From Elephas maximus indicus (Eukaryota; Chordata; Mammalia; Proboscidea; Elephantidae), in NCBI RefSeq assembly GCF_024166365.1, contig NC_064842.1, positions 13,425,001 to 13,489,000 of the forward strand: a DNA stretch of 64,000 bases, read 5' to 3'. Of this stretch, positions 62,501-64,000 are shown one piece after another (the stretch's first letter is position 1; every line of letters starts with the position of its first letter). The notes beneath the pieces are model-generated. The model was not told where the DNA came from, did no database searches, and saw nothing but the letters and a program-made list of their open reading frames with translations. The position numbers were made by a program, and so were the translations under genes.

Positions 62501-63786
62501 GTGGGAGACTGGTGCACTGTGGGGACTATGGTTATGAAAACATGAAGTTGTTCACTGGATTGGCTGGGACAGGAAGCTGTAGCAGAGACCCCCAAATACA
62601 GTGCTAATAAGATACGTTCTCTCATGGAACAGTCCAAGCTCAAGTTGTCCAAGGCCGGGCTGGTGCCTCCATGCCGTCAGGGACCTAGGCTCTTTCTGTG
62701 ATGTTGCTTCATCACCCCTGAGAGTGTCACCGTCATCCACATGACAGCCGTATCAGGTTGCTGGAAGAAGGGAAGGACAGGCTCCTTGACCTTAAAGGCA
62801 CACACCACTTCTGCTCACATCCCACTGACCAGACCTTCATCCCGAGGCTGCAGATGGCTTCAAGGGAAGCTGGGAAATGCAGTCTTTAGGCTAGGCAGCC
62901 ATGGGCCCACTGAAAATTCTCTGACTATGGAAGAAGGGAGAATTGATATCGGGTGCTATGACCAGTTTTTGCCACATCCACCCAGGAAAAAATCTAGTCT
63001 CCAAGATGATGCTAAGCTAAACAAAGCAAACTAAGGAAGCATGGCTAACATGAAACAGCATGGGCCGTGGAAATAAGAAGCAGCAAGAAAGTCCTGGGAA
63101 ACAGGAACTAGTTTTGACCAAAGCAAGGGCCAGTGGTCGCTAAGGAAGTGAGGCAGTGGAAGGGAGCAGACGGGGAGAGGGCGGACAGGGAAAATAAAAT
63201 AGCAGAAGGTACGGGCTTTGCAAAATAAAACCAGCCTCACAGCGGCCGAGACAAAAGCAGTTATAATTCTCATTTGAATTGCCAGTCGGTTCCATCACTG
63301 GTAAACAGAGCTACGTGGCACCGTCTCATACTTAGCAGTCAGTTTGTCTCTTCATTGTAACTTCAGGCTTCAAGCTGCCCTGTCAACTCCACCAAGTCAT
63401 CGTGGCTCGGTTTGCAGATGACCAGCTCATCATCGATTTCGACAATTTTGTTCGGTGTTTAGTTCGGCTGGAGACGCTGTTCAGTAAGTAGAGATTTGAG
63501 TAAGACCCATTTCCATTCTCTCAATATTAGCGCTGACCACCTTTCACGATAGTGAAACCATCTGGGCCGGAACACGTTGGACCAGGAGTTGAGAATGAAA
63601 TTCCCTCCTTAATTTGGGGATGGAGGGAAGAGATAATAGCTTGTGACAGTCAGTGAAATCCCCTGCCACATTGGGGATAAATGTGTTTCAGCCGACGCAT
63701 GTATGACACCCTCTTCTTCCTTTACAGAGATATTCAAGCAGCTGGATCCCGAGAACACTGGGACAATAGAGCTCGACCTTATCTCC
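5885..63786 (+). CDS. CAPN2: Calpain-2 catalytic subunit (m-calpain large subunit), 20 of 21 coding exons
   Basis: This is a calcium-dependent cytosolic cysteine protease that pairs with the small subunit CAPNS1 and makes limited cuts in cytoskeletal and signalling proteins. The spliced frame joins 5885-6121, 11743-11812, 37400-37518, 38347-38480, 40523-40691, 41829-41912, 44310-44395, 45752-45826, 46584-46744, 48652-48821, 50752-50763, 51577-51788, 54207-54243, 55415-55480, 56738-56795, 60058-60122, 61031-61099, 62062-62140, 63367-63483 and 63728-63786. That gives 693 codons, and human CAPN2 has 700. The protease core spans about residues 20-342 with Cys105, His262 and Asn286 present. The C2-like domain is about 343-514 and the penta-EF-hand domain about 531-700. 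All introns are GT-AG. The final exon is outside the window. The identification rests on near-identity to human CAPN2 as I remember it, including split-codon positions. Confidence 0.97.
6131..6200 (+). other. G-rich tract with G-quadruplex potential at the start of intron 1
   Basis: Runs of three to five G occur at least six times from 6131 on, with short loops, on the coding strand, directly after the exon 1 donor. A GGGGGCCGGCCGGGTG block is repeated. Confidence 0.5.
7032..7239 (+). repeat. AfroSINE, full-length type
   Basis: The head is ggagccctggtggcacagtg, and the tail carries tgggtcgctatgagtcg followed by ggtttggtttggg. Confidence 0.9.
7283..7435 (-). repeat. AfroSINE, short type
   Basis: It runs from ctgttgccactgagtcaatt to the head ctgcgtcaccagggctccc. 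Confidence 0.9.
7445..7770 (-). repeat. L2/MIR-like old repeat split by an AfroSINE
   Basis: Flanks read attcaacaatatttattgag before the SINE and gccaggcactgccctaaatg after it, a common ancient repeat core. Confidence 0.55.
7513..7681 (+). repeat. AfroSINE, short type
   Basis: The head is aaaaccctggtggtatagtg and the tail aatcggctcgatggcaatgg plus T-rich sequence. Confidence 0.9.
8850..9155 (-). repeat. RTE-tailed repeat fragment
   Basis: It has the tail catctagtcggctccaactc, and gttggtgtgcttgagtccat, matching the 3' region of the RTE-like elements elsewhere in the window. No tRNA head is evident. Confidence 0.65.
9340..9590 (-). repeat. MIR SINE
   Basis: attttacagatgagaaaact and gcagagccaggattgaaacc are the MIR core on the reverse strand. 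Confidence 0.75.
10334..10543 (+). repeat. MIR SINE
   Basis: gctgtgtaactttggacacg and tcctcatctgtgaaatggga are MIR landmarks. Confidence 0.75.
10581..10908 (+). repeat. tRNA-Gly-headed SINE with RTE-like tail (copy A)
   Basis: Bases 10581-10651 (71 nt) fold like tRNA-Gly, with a 7-bp acceptor stem and a perfect T arm. A-box tggttcagtgg and B-box ggttcgattcc are intact. The anticodon triplet is TCC, but the anticodon stem has two mismatches, so this is a SINE head and not a working tRNA. The tail matches RTE-derived repeats in this window. Confidence 0.8.
11115..11299 (+). repeat. AfroSINE, full-length type
   Basis: It runs from gaggagccctggtggtatgg to ttgctatgagttgacaacaa, lacking the last part of the tail. 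Confidence 0.9.
11743..11812 (+). CDS. CAPN2: CAPN2 coding exon 2 (residues 80-103)
   Basis: This 70-bp exon starts after acceptor tcttgtccccag and ends at donor gtaagt inside the codon for Gly103. It begins EICADPQF and runs through the strand that leads to the catalytic cysteine. It matches remembered human CAPN2 at every residue. Confidence 0.97.
12017..12224 (+). repeat. AfroSINE, older subfamily
   Basis: It has a diverged head (atggcccctgagtgatgcag) and the middle gaagaaaggcctgatgacct typical of the older type. Confidence 0.75.
12977..13180 (-). repeat. MIR SINE
   Basis: tttactatgtgccagaccct and cattccatagatgaggacag are MIR landmarks on the reverse strand. Confidence 0.7.
13599..13723 (+). 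repeat. 17-bp minisatellite
   Basis: The unit acacctggactgaacat is repeated about seven times, with the best copies at 13650-13720. Confidence 0.85.
13867..14036 (+). repeat. AfroSINE, short type
   Basis: It runs from aaggagccctgctgacacac to gcaatggatttggttttggt. The sequence tgcaccaa precedes it and gcaccaaa follows, a probable target duplication. Confidence 0.9.
14636..15030 (+). mobile_element. RTE LINE 3' fragment
   Basis: gaccagtcggtagaggagga and tcgccatgagtcggagtcaa match the RTE 3' end. The 5' part (gatgctggaagctatgccaa) is shared with other RTE-type repeats. A TACC microsatellite forms its tail. Confidence 0.7.
15027..15135 (+). repeat. CCTA microsatellite and long pyrimidine tract
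   Basis: About seven CCTA-like units pass into almost pure C/T sequence (ctccctcctccctccc) of about 75 bases. Confidence 0.9.
15143..15235 (-). repeat. MIR fragment
   Basis: atggccacacagctaataat is a MIR core on the reverse strand. Confidence 0.5.
16170..16310 (+). repeat. MIR SINE
   Basis: ctttgggcaagttatccaac and cagtaaaatgggaataatga are MIR landmarks. Confidence 0.75.
16640..16846 (-). mobile_element. Old L1 fragment, first part
   Basis: aacagttttagatttacaga and tttaaacattttatgttggt are L1 3' UTR sequence. The fragment resumes at 17063 after an AfroSINE. Confidence 0.6.
16847..17062 (-). repeat. AfroSINE, diverged, inside an L1
   Basis: The target duplication is attattaactaaa (16834-16846) and attgttaactgaa (17063-17075), 11 of 13 matching. 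Confidence 0.7.
17063..17250 (-). mobile_element. Old L1 fragment, second part
   Basis: cccaggatcccacccaggac and ttagttgtcatgtctcctta continue the L1 of 16640-16846. Confidence 0.65.
18283..18486 (+). mobile_element. hAT-type DNA transposon fragment
   Basis: cagcactgtccaatagaact and agtcacatgtggctgtggag match a common non-autonomous hAT element. I am not certain of the family name (MER58-like). Confidence 0.65.
18605..18807 (+). repeat. MIR SINE, cut by the L1
   Basis: cgcttactagctctgtccct and tcctcatccatcaaatgggg are MIR landmarks. Its 3' end holds the L1 target site. Confidence 0.75.
18825..19173 (-). mobile_element. L1 LINE 3' region, first part
   Basis: It is closely parallel to 2360-2700 (attaggttcctcttaaacaa, gtttggtctctcgtag). 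It stops where the RTE element begins. Confidence 0.8.
19174..20300 (+). mobile_element. 5'-truncated RTE (BovB-like) LINE inserted in the L1
   Basis: Coding remnants include a reverse-transcriptase segment [17 protein letters not shown] near 19264-19315 and a YADD-type box near 19566-19580. In-frame stops (for example near 19320 and 19525) show it is dead. It ends in acaacaaca. A 12-bp target duplication, cagggcaatagt, lies at 19174-19185 and 20289-20300. Confidence 0.85.
20301..21423 (-). mobile_element. L1 LINE 3' region, second part
   Basis: It resumes with gaggttcctctagtctctac, matching 2716 onward, and ends with gctattgtgattagtgctgc. It includes a TA/CA-rich patch at 20810-20960. Confidence 0.8.
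21649..22035 (-). mobile_element. L1-like 3' UTR fragment
   Basis: A poly-T at 21649-21664, then gcaatattttattgtttagg and cattcaacaatttacacaca, resemble the other L1 tails here but form a different subfamily. Confidence 0.55.
23041..23313 (-). repeat. tRNA-Gly-headed SINE with RTE-like tail (copy D)
   Basis: The 71-nt head is the reverse complement of 23243-23313 with B-box gggttcgattcc and anticodon TCC. The tail begins at 23041 (cgttgtcggctgctgtcgag). Confidence 0.8.
23845..23910 (-). mobile_element. MER20-like hAT fragment at the edge of a minisatellite
   Basis: cttaacctcggcactattga and gattctttgttgtagggga match the end of the element I remember as MER20. The following minisatellite unit derives from its next bases. 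Confidence 0.55.
23899..24155 (+). repeat. 21-bp minisatellite, about 12 units
   Basis: The unit is close to gggggccgtcctgtgtatgga. The first units are irregular (18-24 bp) and the last eight are nearly uniform. Because 21 is a multiple of three and no unit holds a stop, several frames stay open, giving false repetitive proteins. Confidence 0.95.
24677..24718 (+). repeat. GA/GT microsatellite
   Basis: gagagggagagagagagag passes into gtgagtgtgtatgtgtgtgt. Confidence 0.9.
26030..26214 (+). repeat. AfroSINE, full-length type
   Basis: It runs from ggagtcctggtggcgtggtg to acgtcagcgggtttagctt. Confidence 0.9.
26231..26516 (+). repeat. tRNA-Gly-headed SINE with RTE-like tail (copy B)
   Basis: The head gagcagtggtggctcagtgg is followed by the TTCCATG anticodon loop region and a decayed B-box. 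The tail ends gatccaatggcagct. Confidence 0.75.
26518..26553 (+). repeat. TTTA microsatellite
   Basis: About nine TTTA units form the 3' tail of the preceding SINE. Confidence 0.95.
26795..26935 (-). repeat. MIR SINE
   Basis: gttatccccattttagacac and cagagccaggatttgaactc are MIR landmarks on the reverse strand. Confidence 0.7.
26975..27172 (+). repeat. AfroSINE, full-length type
   Basis: It runs from ggaaccctggtggcacaatg to gaatcaatgcaatggcac. Confidence 0.9.
27348..27464 (-). repeat. AfroSINE, internally deleted
   Basis: The tail and head are present (gctgccatcaagtcaactct, ctacaccaccgtggctcct) but the middle is missing. Confidence 0.8.
27470..27740 (-). repeat. MIR split by an AT-rich expansion
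   Basis: MIR-like flanks lie on both sides of about 105 bases of A/T-only repeats (27538-27642) such as taaataaataatta. Confidence 0.55.
28060..28190 (+). repeat. AfroSINE, 3' half
   Basis: It begins in the middle (gaagggcctggtgatctgct) and ends cagcaacgggcttggtttt plus a T run. Confidence 0.8.
29233..29540 (-). repeat. tRNA-Gly-headed SINE with RTE-like tail (copy E)
   Basis: The tail starts ttgttattggtggctccttc. The head on the reverse strand ends in ccactaagccaccacgcccc. Confidence 0.7.
29549..29660. repeat. Old DNA transposon-like fragment
   Basis: gcatttcccaaacttacttg and gaacatacttgggggaactt resemble a common hAT-type repeat. The family is not certain. Confidence 0.35.
29826..29912 (-). 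repeat. AfroSINE tail fragment
   Basis: Only the tail part remains: gttgccatcaagtccattct through gtgctccagggttttcaatg. Confidence 0.65.
29913..30130 (-). mobile_element. L1 fragment (3' part of ORF2)
   Basis: tttaatatctgatagagcta and tcacattaaatttatagaat are L1 ORF2 sequence on the reverse strand. Confidence 0.6.
30142..30345 (-). repeat. AfroSINE, full-length type
   Basis: This is a well-kept copy from caaacctgttgccgtcgagc to gcaccaacagggccac. Confidence 0.9.
31405..31650 (+). repeat. MIR SINE
   Basis: tgggtaagccattccacctc, tcagtttcttcaactatgaa and gggcctggcacgaagcaagc are MIR landmarks. Confidence 0.7.
32024..32327 (-). mobile_element. RTE LINE 3' fragment
   Basis: It reads gttgttaggtgccatggagt, then ctttaccaagcatgatgtcc and ctgataacatgtccaaagta, the reverse complement of 20040-20280. 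Confidence 0.8.
32339..32486 (-). repeat. AfroSINE, short type
   Basis: It is flanked by catgggtgtta (32328-32338) and catgggtatta (32488-32498), a target duplication. Confidence 0.9.
32592..32758 (+). repeat. AfroSINE, short type
   Basis: It runs from ggagccctggtgacgcagtg to acggccatgggactggggtt. Confidence 0.9.
32845..33050 (+). repeat. MIR SINE
   Basis: ctgagcttcagcttcttcat and gtgaggatcaaataagacat are MIR landmarks. Confidence 0.65.
33603..33762 (-). repeat. AfroSINE, short type
   Basis: It runs from tttggccgtcgagtggattc to actacgccaccagggtttcc. Confidence 0.9.
34338..34549 (-). mobile_element. RTE LINE 3' fragment
   Basis: gttgttaggtgatgtcgagt and gttgagggtcttcctcattt, then ccaagcatgatgtccttctc, match the RTE 3' end on the reverse strand. 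Confidence 0.8.
34591..34923 (-). repeat. tRNA-Gly-headed SINE with RTE-like tail (copy F)
   Basis: The tail starts gttgtcagctgccgtcaaat. The head ends at 34923 with an intact reverse-complement B-box (ggaatcgaaccc, 34876-34887). Confidence 0.75.
34975..35130 (+). repeat. MIR SINE
   Basis: attaacctctctaagccttg and aaacagtgcttggcacccag are MIR landmarks. Confidence 0.6.
35834..36019 (-). repeat. AfroSINE, full-length type
   Basis: It runs from aaacccattgccatcgagtc to gccgctgagccaccagggct. Confidence 0.9.
37017..37192 (-). repeat. AfroSINE, old diverged copy
   Basis: The tail ctggttgccttcaagttaac and the head ggcagccagggactccc are recognisable. It resembles 1598-1752. Confidence 0.65.
37400..37518 (+). 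CDS. CAPN2: CAPN2 coding exon 3 with catalytic Cys105
   Basis: This 119-bp exon follows the 25.6-kb intron 2 (acceptor tgtattcacag) and ends at donor gtaact. It opens with the active-site motif GDCWLLAA, in which the cysteine is residue 105, the nucleophile. It runs to residue 142 (GIFHFQ). The two differences from human are Ile to Val and Asn to Asp. Confidence 0.97.
37519..38346 (+). other. CAPN2 intron 3
   Basis: It is 828 bp. It holds an A/T homopolymer inverted repeat (37878-37908) and an RTE remnant. The rest is unassigned. Confidence 0.9.
37990..38098 (+). mobile_element. RTE LINE 3' remnant
   Basis: tacaggactgggcatttcat and gtcaccatgagtcagagccg match the RTE 3' end. Confidence 0.65.
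38347..38480 (+). CDS. CAPN2: CAPN2 coding exon 4 (residues 143-187)
   Basis: This 134-bp exon codes [17 protein letters not shown] and the rest of PC1. This region holds part of the first calcium site of the protease core. It ends at donor gtaagt with two bases of the Lys187 codon. Confidence 0.97.
38680..39205 (-). mobile_element. MaLR-type solo LTR
   Basis: This 526-bp element (TGTCATCTAG to CAATCCATGACA on this strand) is the reverse complement of the same family as 3885-4537. Flanks acagc and agagc are a probable 5-bp target duplication. Confidence 0.75.
39402..39599 (+). repeat. AfroSINE, older subfamily
   Basis: It runs from ggcccctgggtggtgtaaac to acttgacggcagcgagttta, with the middle aggaaggcctggtgacctgc. 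Confidence 0.75.
39629..39795 (+). repeat. AfroSINE, short type
   Basis: It runs from cacagccctggtggcacagt to gggacctggtttggggtttt. Confidence 0.85.
40523..40691 (+). CDS. CAPN2: CAPN2 coding exon 5 (residues 187-243)
   Basis: This 169-bp exon starts with [11 protein letters not shown] and carries the [11 protein letters not shown] stretch linking PC1 to PC2, then the helix around [10 protein letters not shown]. The acceptor is cctcttgtag and the donor gtaagt. The codon for Lys187 is completed by its first base. Confidence 0.97.
40692..41828 (+). other. CAPN2 intron 5
   Basis: It is 1,137 bp with GC-rich single-copy sequence and no repeat I recognise. Open frames here are short and unsupported. 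Confidence 0.85.
41829..41912 (+). CDS. CAPN2: CAPN2 coding exon 6 with catalytic His262
   Basis: This 84-bp, in-phase exon covers residues 244-271. The motif [15 protein letters not shown] contains the catalytic histidine, residue 262. It is identical to remembered human CAPN2. Donor is gtaacg. Confidence 0.97.
42278..42485 (+). repeat. MIR SINE
   Basis: cagcaagttacttgaacgct and ctcatccttaaaatggaaat are MIR landmarks. Confidence 0.7.
42669..42718 (-). repeat. AfroSINE tail fragment
   Basis: Only about 50 bases remain, accaaaacctattgccatcg through atagcgaccctgtgg. Confidence 0.75.
42915..43085 (+). repeat. AfroSINE, damaged head
   Basis: The 3' two-thirds (taaagattacagccttggaa, ggggttgctgtgagttggaa) is clear. 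The head is diverged. Confidence 0.75.
43188..43356 (+). repeat. AfroSINE, short type
   Basis: It runs from aggttctggtggcataatgg to catcggcaaagggcctgatt plus a T run. Confidence 0.9.
43565..44029 (-). mobile_element. Old L1 fragment
   Basis: ttgtgactgactgatttcac and gagtagtattccatcgtgtg are L1 3' sequence on the reverse strand. A CCCT run lies inside at 43749-43770. Confidence 0.7.
44310..44395 (+). CDS. CAPN2: CAPN2 coding exon 7 with catalytic Asn286
   Basis: This 86-bp exon begins at Val272. The motif [13 protein letters not shown] contains Asn286, third member of the catalytic triad, and the Trp next to the active site. The donor gtgagt follows two bases of the Asn300 codon. Confidence 0.97.
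44604..44799 (+). repeat. AfroSINE, older subfamily
   Basis: It runs from ttggagtccctgggtggcac to cagcgtcgccttggcagtaa. Confidence 0.8.
45097..45305 (+). repeat. AfroSINE, full-length type
   Basis: It runs from ggagccctggtggtacaggg to actcagcagcacccaacaac, with a small local duplication (ctatagggctatagga). Confidence 0.9.
45752..45826 (+). CDS. CAPN2: CAPN2 coding exon 8 (residues 300-325)
   Basis: This 75-bp exon codes the end of PC2, from [10 protein letters not shown] to HEDGEF. It differs more from human than its neighbours do: about six of 25 residues change, several removing charge. Splice sites are intact (tgctttccag / gtaaga). Confidence 0.95.
45952..45989 (+). repeat. Alternating purine-pyrimidine tract (GT)n(GC)n
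   Basis: 38 bases alternate strictly between purine and pyrimidine, GT repeats passing into CGCGCACATGCGCG. Confidence 0.9.
46318..46465 (-). repeat. MIR SINE
   Basis: gaagtggcagagccaggact and agagtcacccagctaggaag are MIR landmarks on the reverse strand. Confidence 0.7.
46584..46744 (+). CDS. CAPN2: CAPN2 coding exon 9 (residues 325-379)
   Basis: This 161-bp exon starts the C2-like (CBSW) domain. It reads [18 protein letters not shown] and then the Gly-rich [10 protein letters not shown] segment. Human has MSFSDF at the start. The donor gtgagg follows the first base of the Asn379 codon. Confidence 0.97.
47225..47455 (-). repeat. MIR SINE
   Basis: gatgagggaactgaggcttg and ggggtttgaacccaggcact are MIR landmarks on the reverse strand. 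Confidence 0.75.
47700..47910 (+). mobile_element. hAT-type non-autonomous DNA transposon with terminal inverted repeats
   Basis: The ends cagaggttggcaaaa and gtttgccaacccctg are inverted repeats. The inside has ttccaatagaactttattta. Confidence 0.75.
48652..48821 (+). CDS. CAPN2: CAPN2 coding exon 10 with acidic and basic loops
   Basis: This 170-bp exon covers residues 379-435. It holds the acidic loop at 392-402 ([11 protein letters not shown]), thought to take part in calcium and lipid sensing, and the basic loop at 414-421 (KHRRRQRK) that faces the protease core. The donor gtgggc has no G at +5. Confidence 0.97.
48822..50751 (+). other. CAPN2 intron 10
   Basis: It is 1,930 bp. Apart from an RTE-tailed fragment at 49049-49296 and a possible MIR near 50460-50560, nothing could be assigned. 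Confidence 0.85.
49049..49296 (-). repeat. RTE-tailed repeat, head lost
   Basis: It runs from agttgttgttagctgctgtt to gcaagcctccaccaacagac and stops before the tRNA-Gly part. Confidence 0.7.
50752..50763 (+). CDS. CAPN2: CAPN2 coding exon 11, a 12-bp microexon (residues 436-439)
   Basis: The exon is GTTCCGGAGGAG, coding VPEE. It is bounded by acceptor atcttggcag and donor gtacgt and is in phase on both sides. Without it the frame would stay open but lose four residues of the C2-like domain. Its length and peptide match human CAPN2. Confidence 0.95.
51125..51250 (+). repeat. MIR SINE
   Basis: gctgtgtgtccttggacaag and ttacataatctctctggtct are MIR landmarks. Confidence 0.65.
51284..51455 (+). 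repeat. AfroSINE, short type
   Basis: It runs from ggggccctggtggcatggta to the ggtttggtttgcttggtttt tail. Confidence 0.9.
51577..51788 (+). CDS. CAPN2: CAPN2 coding exon 12 (residues 440-510)
   Basis: This 212-bp exon completes the C2-like domain, from LTGQTSIHL through [19 protein letters not shown] to SEKKADY. The acceptor is ctttcaccag and the donor gtaggt, which splits the Gln510 codon. Confidence 0.97.
52094..52294. repeat. AfroSINE with 15-bp target duplication
   Basis: attagactagctgtg at 52094-52108 and attagactagctatg at 52280-52294 bracket the element. Confidence 0.8.
52109..52279 (+). repeat. AfroSINE, short type
   Basis: This is a near-consensus copy from gagccctggtggcgcagtag to gcaacgggtttggttctctt. 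Confidence 0.9.
52797..53133 (+). repeat. tRNA-Gly-headed SINE with RTE-like tail (copy C)
   Basis: The 71-nt head is 52797-52867, with B-box ggttcaattct. The tail ends with tcgccatgagtcagggtccg and cagcagctaacacc. Confidence 0.8.
54207..54243 (+). CDS. CAPN2: CAPN2 coding exon 13 (residues 510-522, linker)
   Basis: This 37-bp exon codes [12 protein letters not shown], the acidic linker between the C2-like and penta-EF-hand domains. The acceptor is tctgttttcag and the donor gtactt. The join to exon 12 gives CAA for Gln510. Confidence 0.95.
54244..55414 (+). other. CAPN2 intron 13
   Basis: It is 1,171 bp. One AfroSINE lies at 54941-55100 and the rest is unassigned. Confidence 0.9.
54941..55100 (-). 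repeat. AfroSINE, short type
   Basis: It runs from accaaaccttttgccgttga to actgcgccaccaggaccct. Confidence 0.9.
55415..55480 (+). CDS. CAPN2: CAPN2 coding exon 14 (residues 523-544)
   Basis: This 66-bp, in-phase exon opens the penta-EF-hand domain with [16 protein letters not shown] and ends LAGE, which includes Ala542, a calcium ligand of EF-1. Human has Phe at 523 and Val-Arg-Arg where this has Phe-Arg-Lys. Confidence 0.96.
55481..56737 (+). other. CAPN2 intron 14
   Basis: It is 1,257 bp with no recognised repeat. 55760-56000 holds two overlapping open frames that I cannot assign. Confidence 0.85.
56738..56795 (+). CDS. CAPN2: CAPN2 coding exon 15 with EF-hand 1
   Basis: This 58-bp exon codes [19 protein letters not shown] (545-563). 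Asp545, Glu547 and Glu552 are the remaining EF-1 calcium ligands. The donor gtaagt follows one base of the Arg564 codon. Confidence 0.96.
57000..57190 (+). repeat. MIR SINE
   Basis: ttttcttatctgtaaaatag and aagcctgtgttcaataaact are MIR landmarks. Confidence 0.7.
57542..57556 (-). other. Primer-binding-site-like sequence (tRNA-Leu type)
   Basis: The minus strand reads TGGTGTCAGAACTGG, one base from the tRNA-Leu complement used by ERV-L elements. Confidence 0.4.
57557..58296 (-). mobile_element. Old ERV-L-type LTR (degenerate retroviral remnant)
   Basis: Read on the minus strand, this has promoter-like CCAAT boxes, a TTAAAAA element and three octamer motifs, then a purine-rich body. It is followed at 57542-57556 by a sequence like a tRNA-Leu primer-binding site (one mismatch in 15). 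Boundaries are uncertain. No intact retroviral gene is present. Confidence 0.45.
58128..58226. promoter_or_regulatory. Cluster of three octamer (ATTTGCAT) motifs
   Basis: Exact ATTTGCAT occurs at 58128-58135, 58168-58175 and 58219-58226, in one orientation, within the LTR. Confidence 0.6.
58408..58508 (+). repeat. TA/CA-rich microsatellite
   Basis: This is an irregular tatatgtatgtgtacattat pattern with many short palindromes (acatatgt). Confidence 0.85.
58508..58650 (-). repeat. RTE-tailed repeat fragment
   Basis: gttgttgtcagctgtgactc and caattgttggtatgctcaag resemble 8850-9155. Confidence 0.65.
59379..59583 (+). repeat. AfroSINE, older subfamily
   Basis: It runs from aggagctcctggctggtgcc to gtcaactggatggcatctgg. 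Confidence 0.8.
59700..59970 (+). mobile_element. hAT-type element interrupted by an AfroSINE
   Basis: actagccacatgtggctatt lies before and atagccacatgtggctagca after the SINE. It is the same family as 18283-18486. Confidence 0.65.
59778..59905 (+). repeat. AfroSINE, 3' truncated
   Basis: It runs from ggaaaccctggtggcactct to tagggtcactatgag, lacking the tail. Flanks aagttaaag and aagtaaaag are a likely target duplication. Confidence 0.85.
60058..60122 (+). CDS. CAPN2: CAPN2 coding exon 16 (residues 564-585)
   Basis: This 65-bp exon codes [20 protein letters not shown] and ends with Asp585, the first ligand of EF-2. Its donor reads GTATCCTTT, the signature of a U12-type intron rather than the usual gtaagt. 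Confidence 0.96.
60123..60131 (+). promoter_or_regulatory. U12-type 5' splice site
   Basis: GTATCCTTT follows the last base of exon 16, where the U11 and U6atac RNAs would pair. Confidence 0.85.
61013..61021 (+). promoter_or_regulatory. U12-type branch point
   Basis: TCCCTTAAC matches TTCCTTAAC at eight of nine bases and sits 9-17 bases before exon 17. Confidence 0.8.
61031..61099 (+). CDS. CAPN2: CAPN2 coding exon 17 with EF-hand 2
   Basis: This 69-bp, in-phase exon codes [20 protein letters not shown] (586 onward), a complete EF-2 loop at 585-596. Asn at 606 replaces human Lys. The donor is gtaagt. Confidence 0.96.
61557..61763 (-). repeat. AfroSINE, full-length type
   Basis: It runs from aaacccaggccgttggcctc to ctgctgcaccagggctcct. 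Confidence 0.9.
61787..61930 (+). repeat. AfroSINE, short type with internal deletion
   Basis: It runs from aaaaccctggtggcctagtg to actccatggcaacaggttta. Confidence 0.85.
62062..62140 (+). CDS. CAPN2: CAPN2 coding exon 18 with EF-hand 3
   Basis: This 79-bp exon codes [19 protein letters not shown] and on to EEA. The EF-3 loop is 615-626 with Asp615, Asp617, Ser619 and Glu626 present. The donor gtaata splits Gly635. Confidence 0.96.
62141..63366 (+). other. CAPN2 intron 18
   Basis: It is 1,226 bp and looks single-copy, with no repeat I recognise. Confidence 0.85.
63367..63483 (+). CDS. CAPN2: CAPN2 coding exon 19 with EF-hand 4
   Basis: This 117-bp exon codes [20 protein letters not shown] and then [18 protein letters not shown]-4 lies around 651-662. 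The donor is gtaagt after one base of the Lys674 codon. Confidence 0.96.
63728..63786 (+). CDS. CAPN2: CAPN2 coding exon 20 with EF-hand 5 (last exon in window)
   Basis: This 59-bp exon codes [20 protein letters not shown] (674-693). EF-5 at 680-691 is the helix-loop that pairs with the small subunit. The donor gtaagt shows that another exon must follow. In human it codes seven residues and the stop, and it is not in this window. Confidence 0.95.
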
Positions 63787-64000
63787 GTAAGTCAGCAGCT
63801 GTCCACCCTTTCCCACGACGGCCACTCCCTCCTGAGGAGAGAGGAGAAGGGCTGTAATCTGAGTGAATTGCTGACCAGCTTTTTGAAACTCCACTTTCAA
63901 AGTCTTTTGGTCGGCCAGGAACAGGCCTATGAAGGGTTATAAGATCCCACCGTGCACTTTTACTTACAGTGGTTTCCCAACTACCTGTTGATTCTCAAGT
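63787..64000 (+). other. Start of CAPN2 intron 20
   Basis: It begins gtaagt and is cut by the window edge. Confidence 0.9.

Overview
The window is nuclear DNA from a placental mammal and carries one protein-coding gene, calpain-2 (CAPN2), on the + strand. CAPN2 encodes the large catalytic subunit of m-calpain, a calcium-activated cysteine protease of the cytosol. Twenty coding exons can be placed exactly. They run from the start codon at 5885 to the end of coding exon 20 at 63786, 2,079 coding bases or 693 codons with no frameshift or premature stop. The missing last exon (about seven codons plus the 3' UTR) lies beyond base 64000. Catalytic Cys105, His262 and Asn286, the acidic and basic loops of the C2-like domain and all five EF-hand loops are intact.

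The host is most likely an afrotherian, probably elephant-like. The window holds about 39 copies of a tRNA-derived SINE headed GAGCCCTGGTGGCGCAGTGG, which I recognise as AfroSINE. It also holds RTE (BovB-like) LINE fragments and a tRNA-Gly-headed SINE ending in an RTE-like tail. The clade call rests on this repeat signature. The species call is inference.

Layout: 1-5433 is upstream DNA made mostly of repeats: two AfroSINEs stacked on one target, and a minus-strand L1 interrupted by an LTR that is itself interrupted by an AfroSINE. 5489-6400 is a TATA-less CpG-island promoter with exon 1. Intron 1 (5.6 kb) and intron 2 (25.6 kb) hold most of the repeats, including an L1 split by an RTE insertion, a 21-bp minisatellite, and many AfroSINE and MIR copies. 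Exons 3-20 follow from 37400 to 63786 with short introns. Exon 11 is a 12-bp microexon. Intron 15 carries an old ERV-L-type LTR. Intron 16 has the splice signals of the rare U12-dependent class.

I found no second gene, functional tRNA, CRISPR array or bacterial-type system. The observations most worth checking are the U12-type intron 16, the duplicated CTCF-like motif in the promoter, the tRNA-Gly/RTE composite SINE, and several insertion events dated by visible target-site duplications. Repeat family names are from memory, without a library search.
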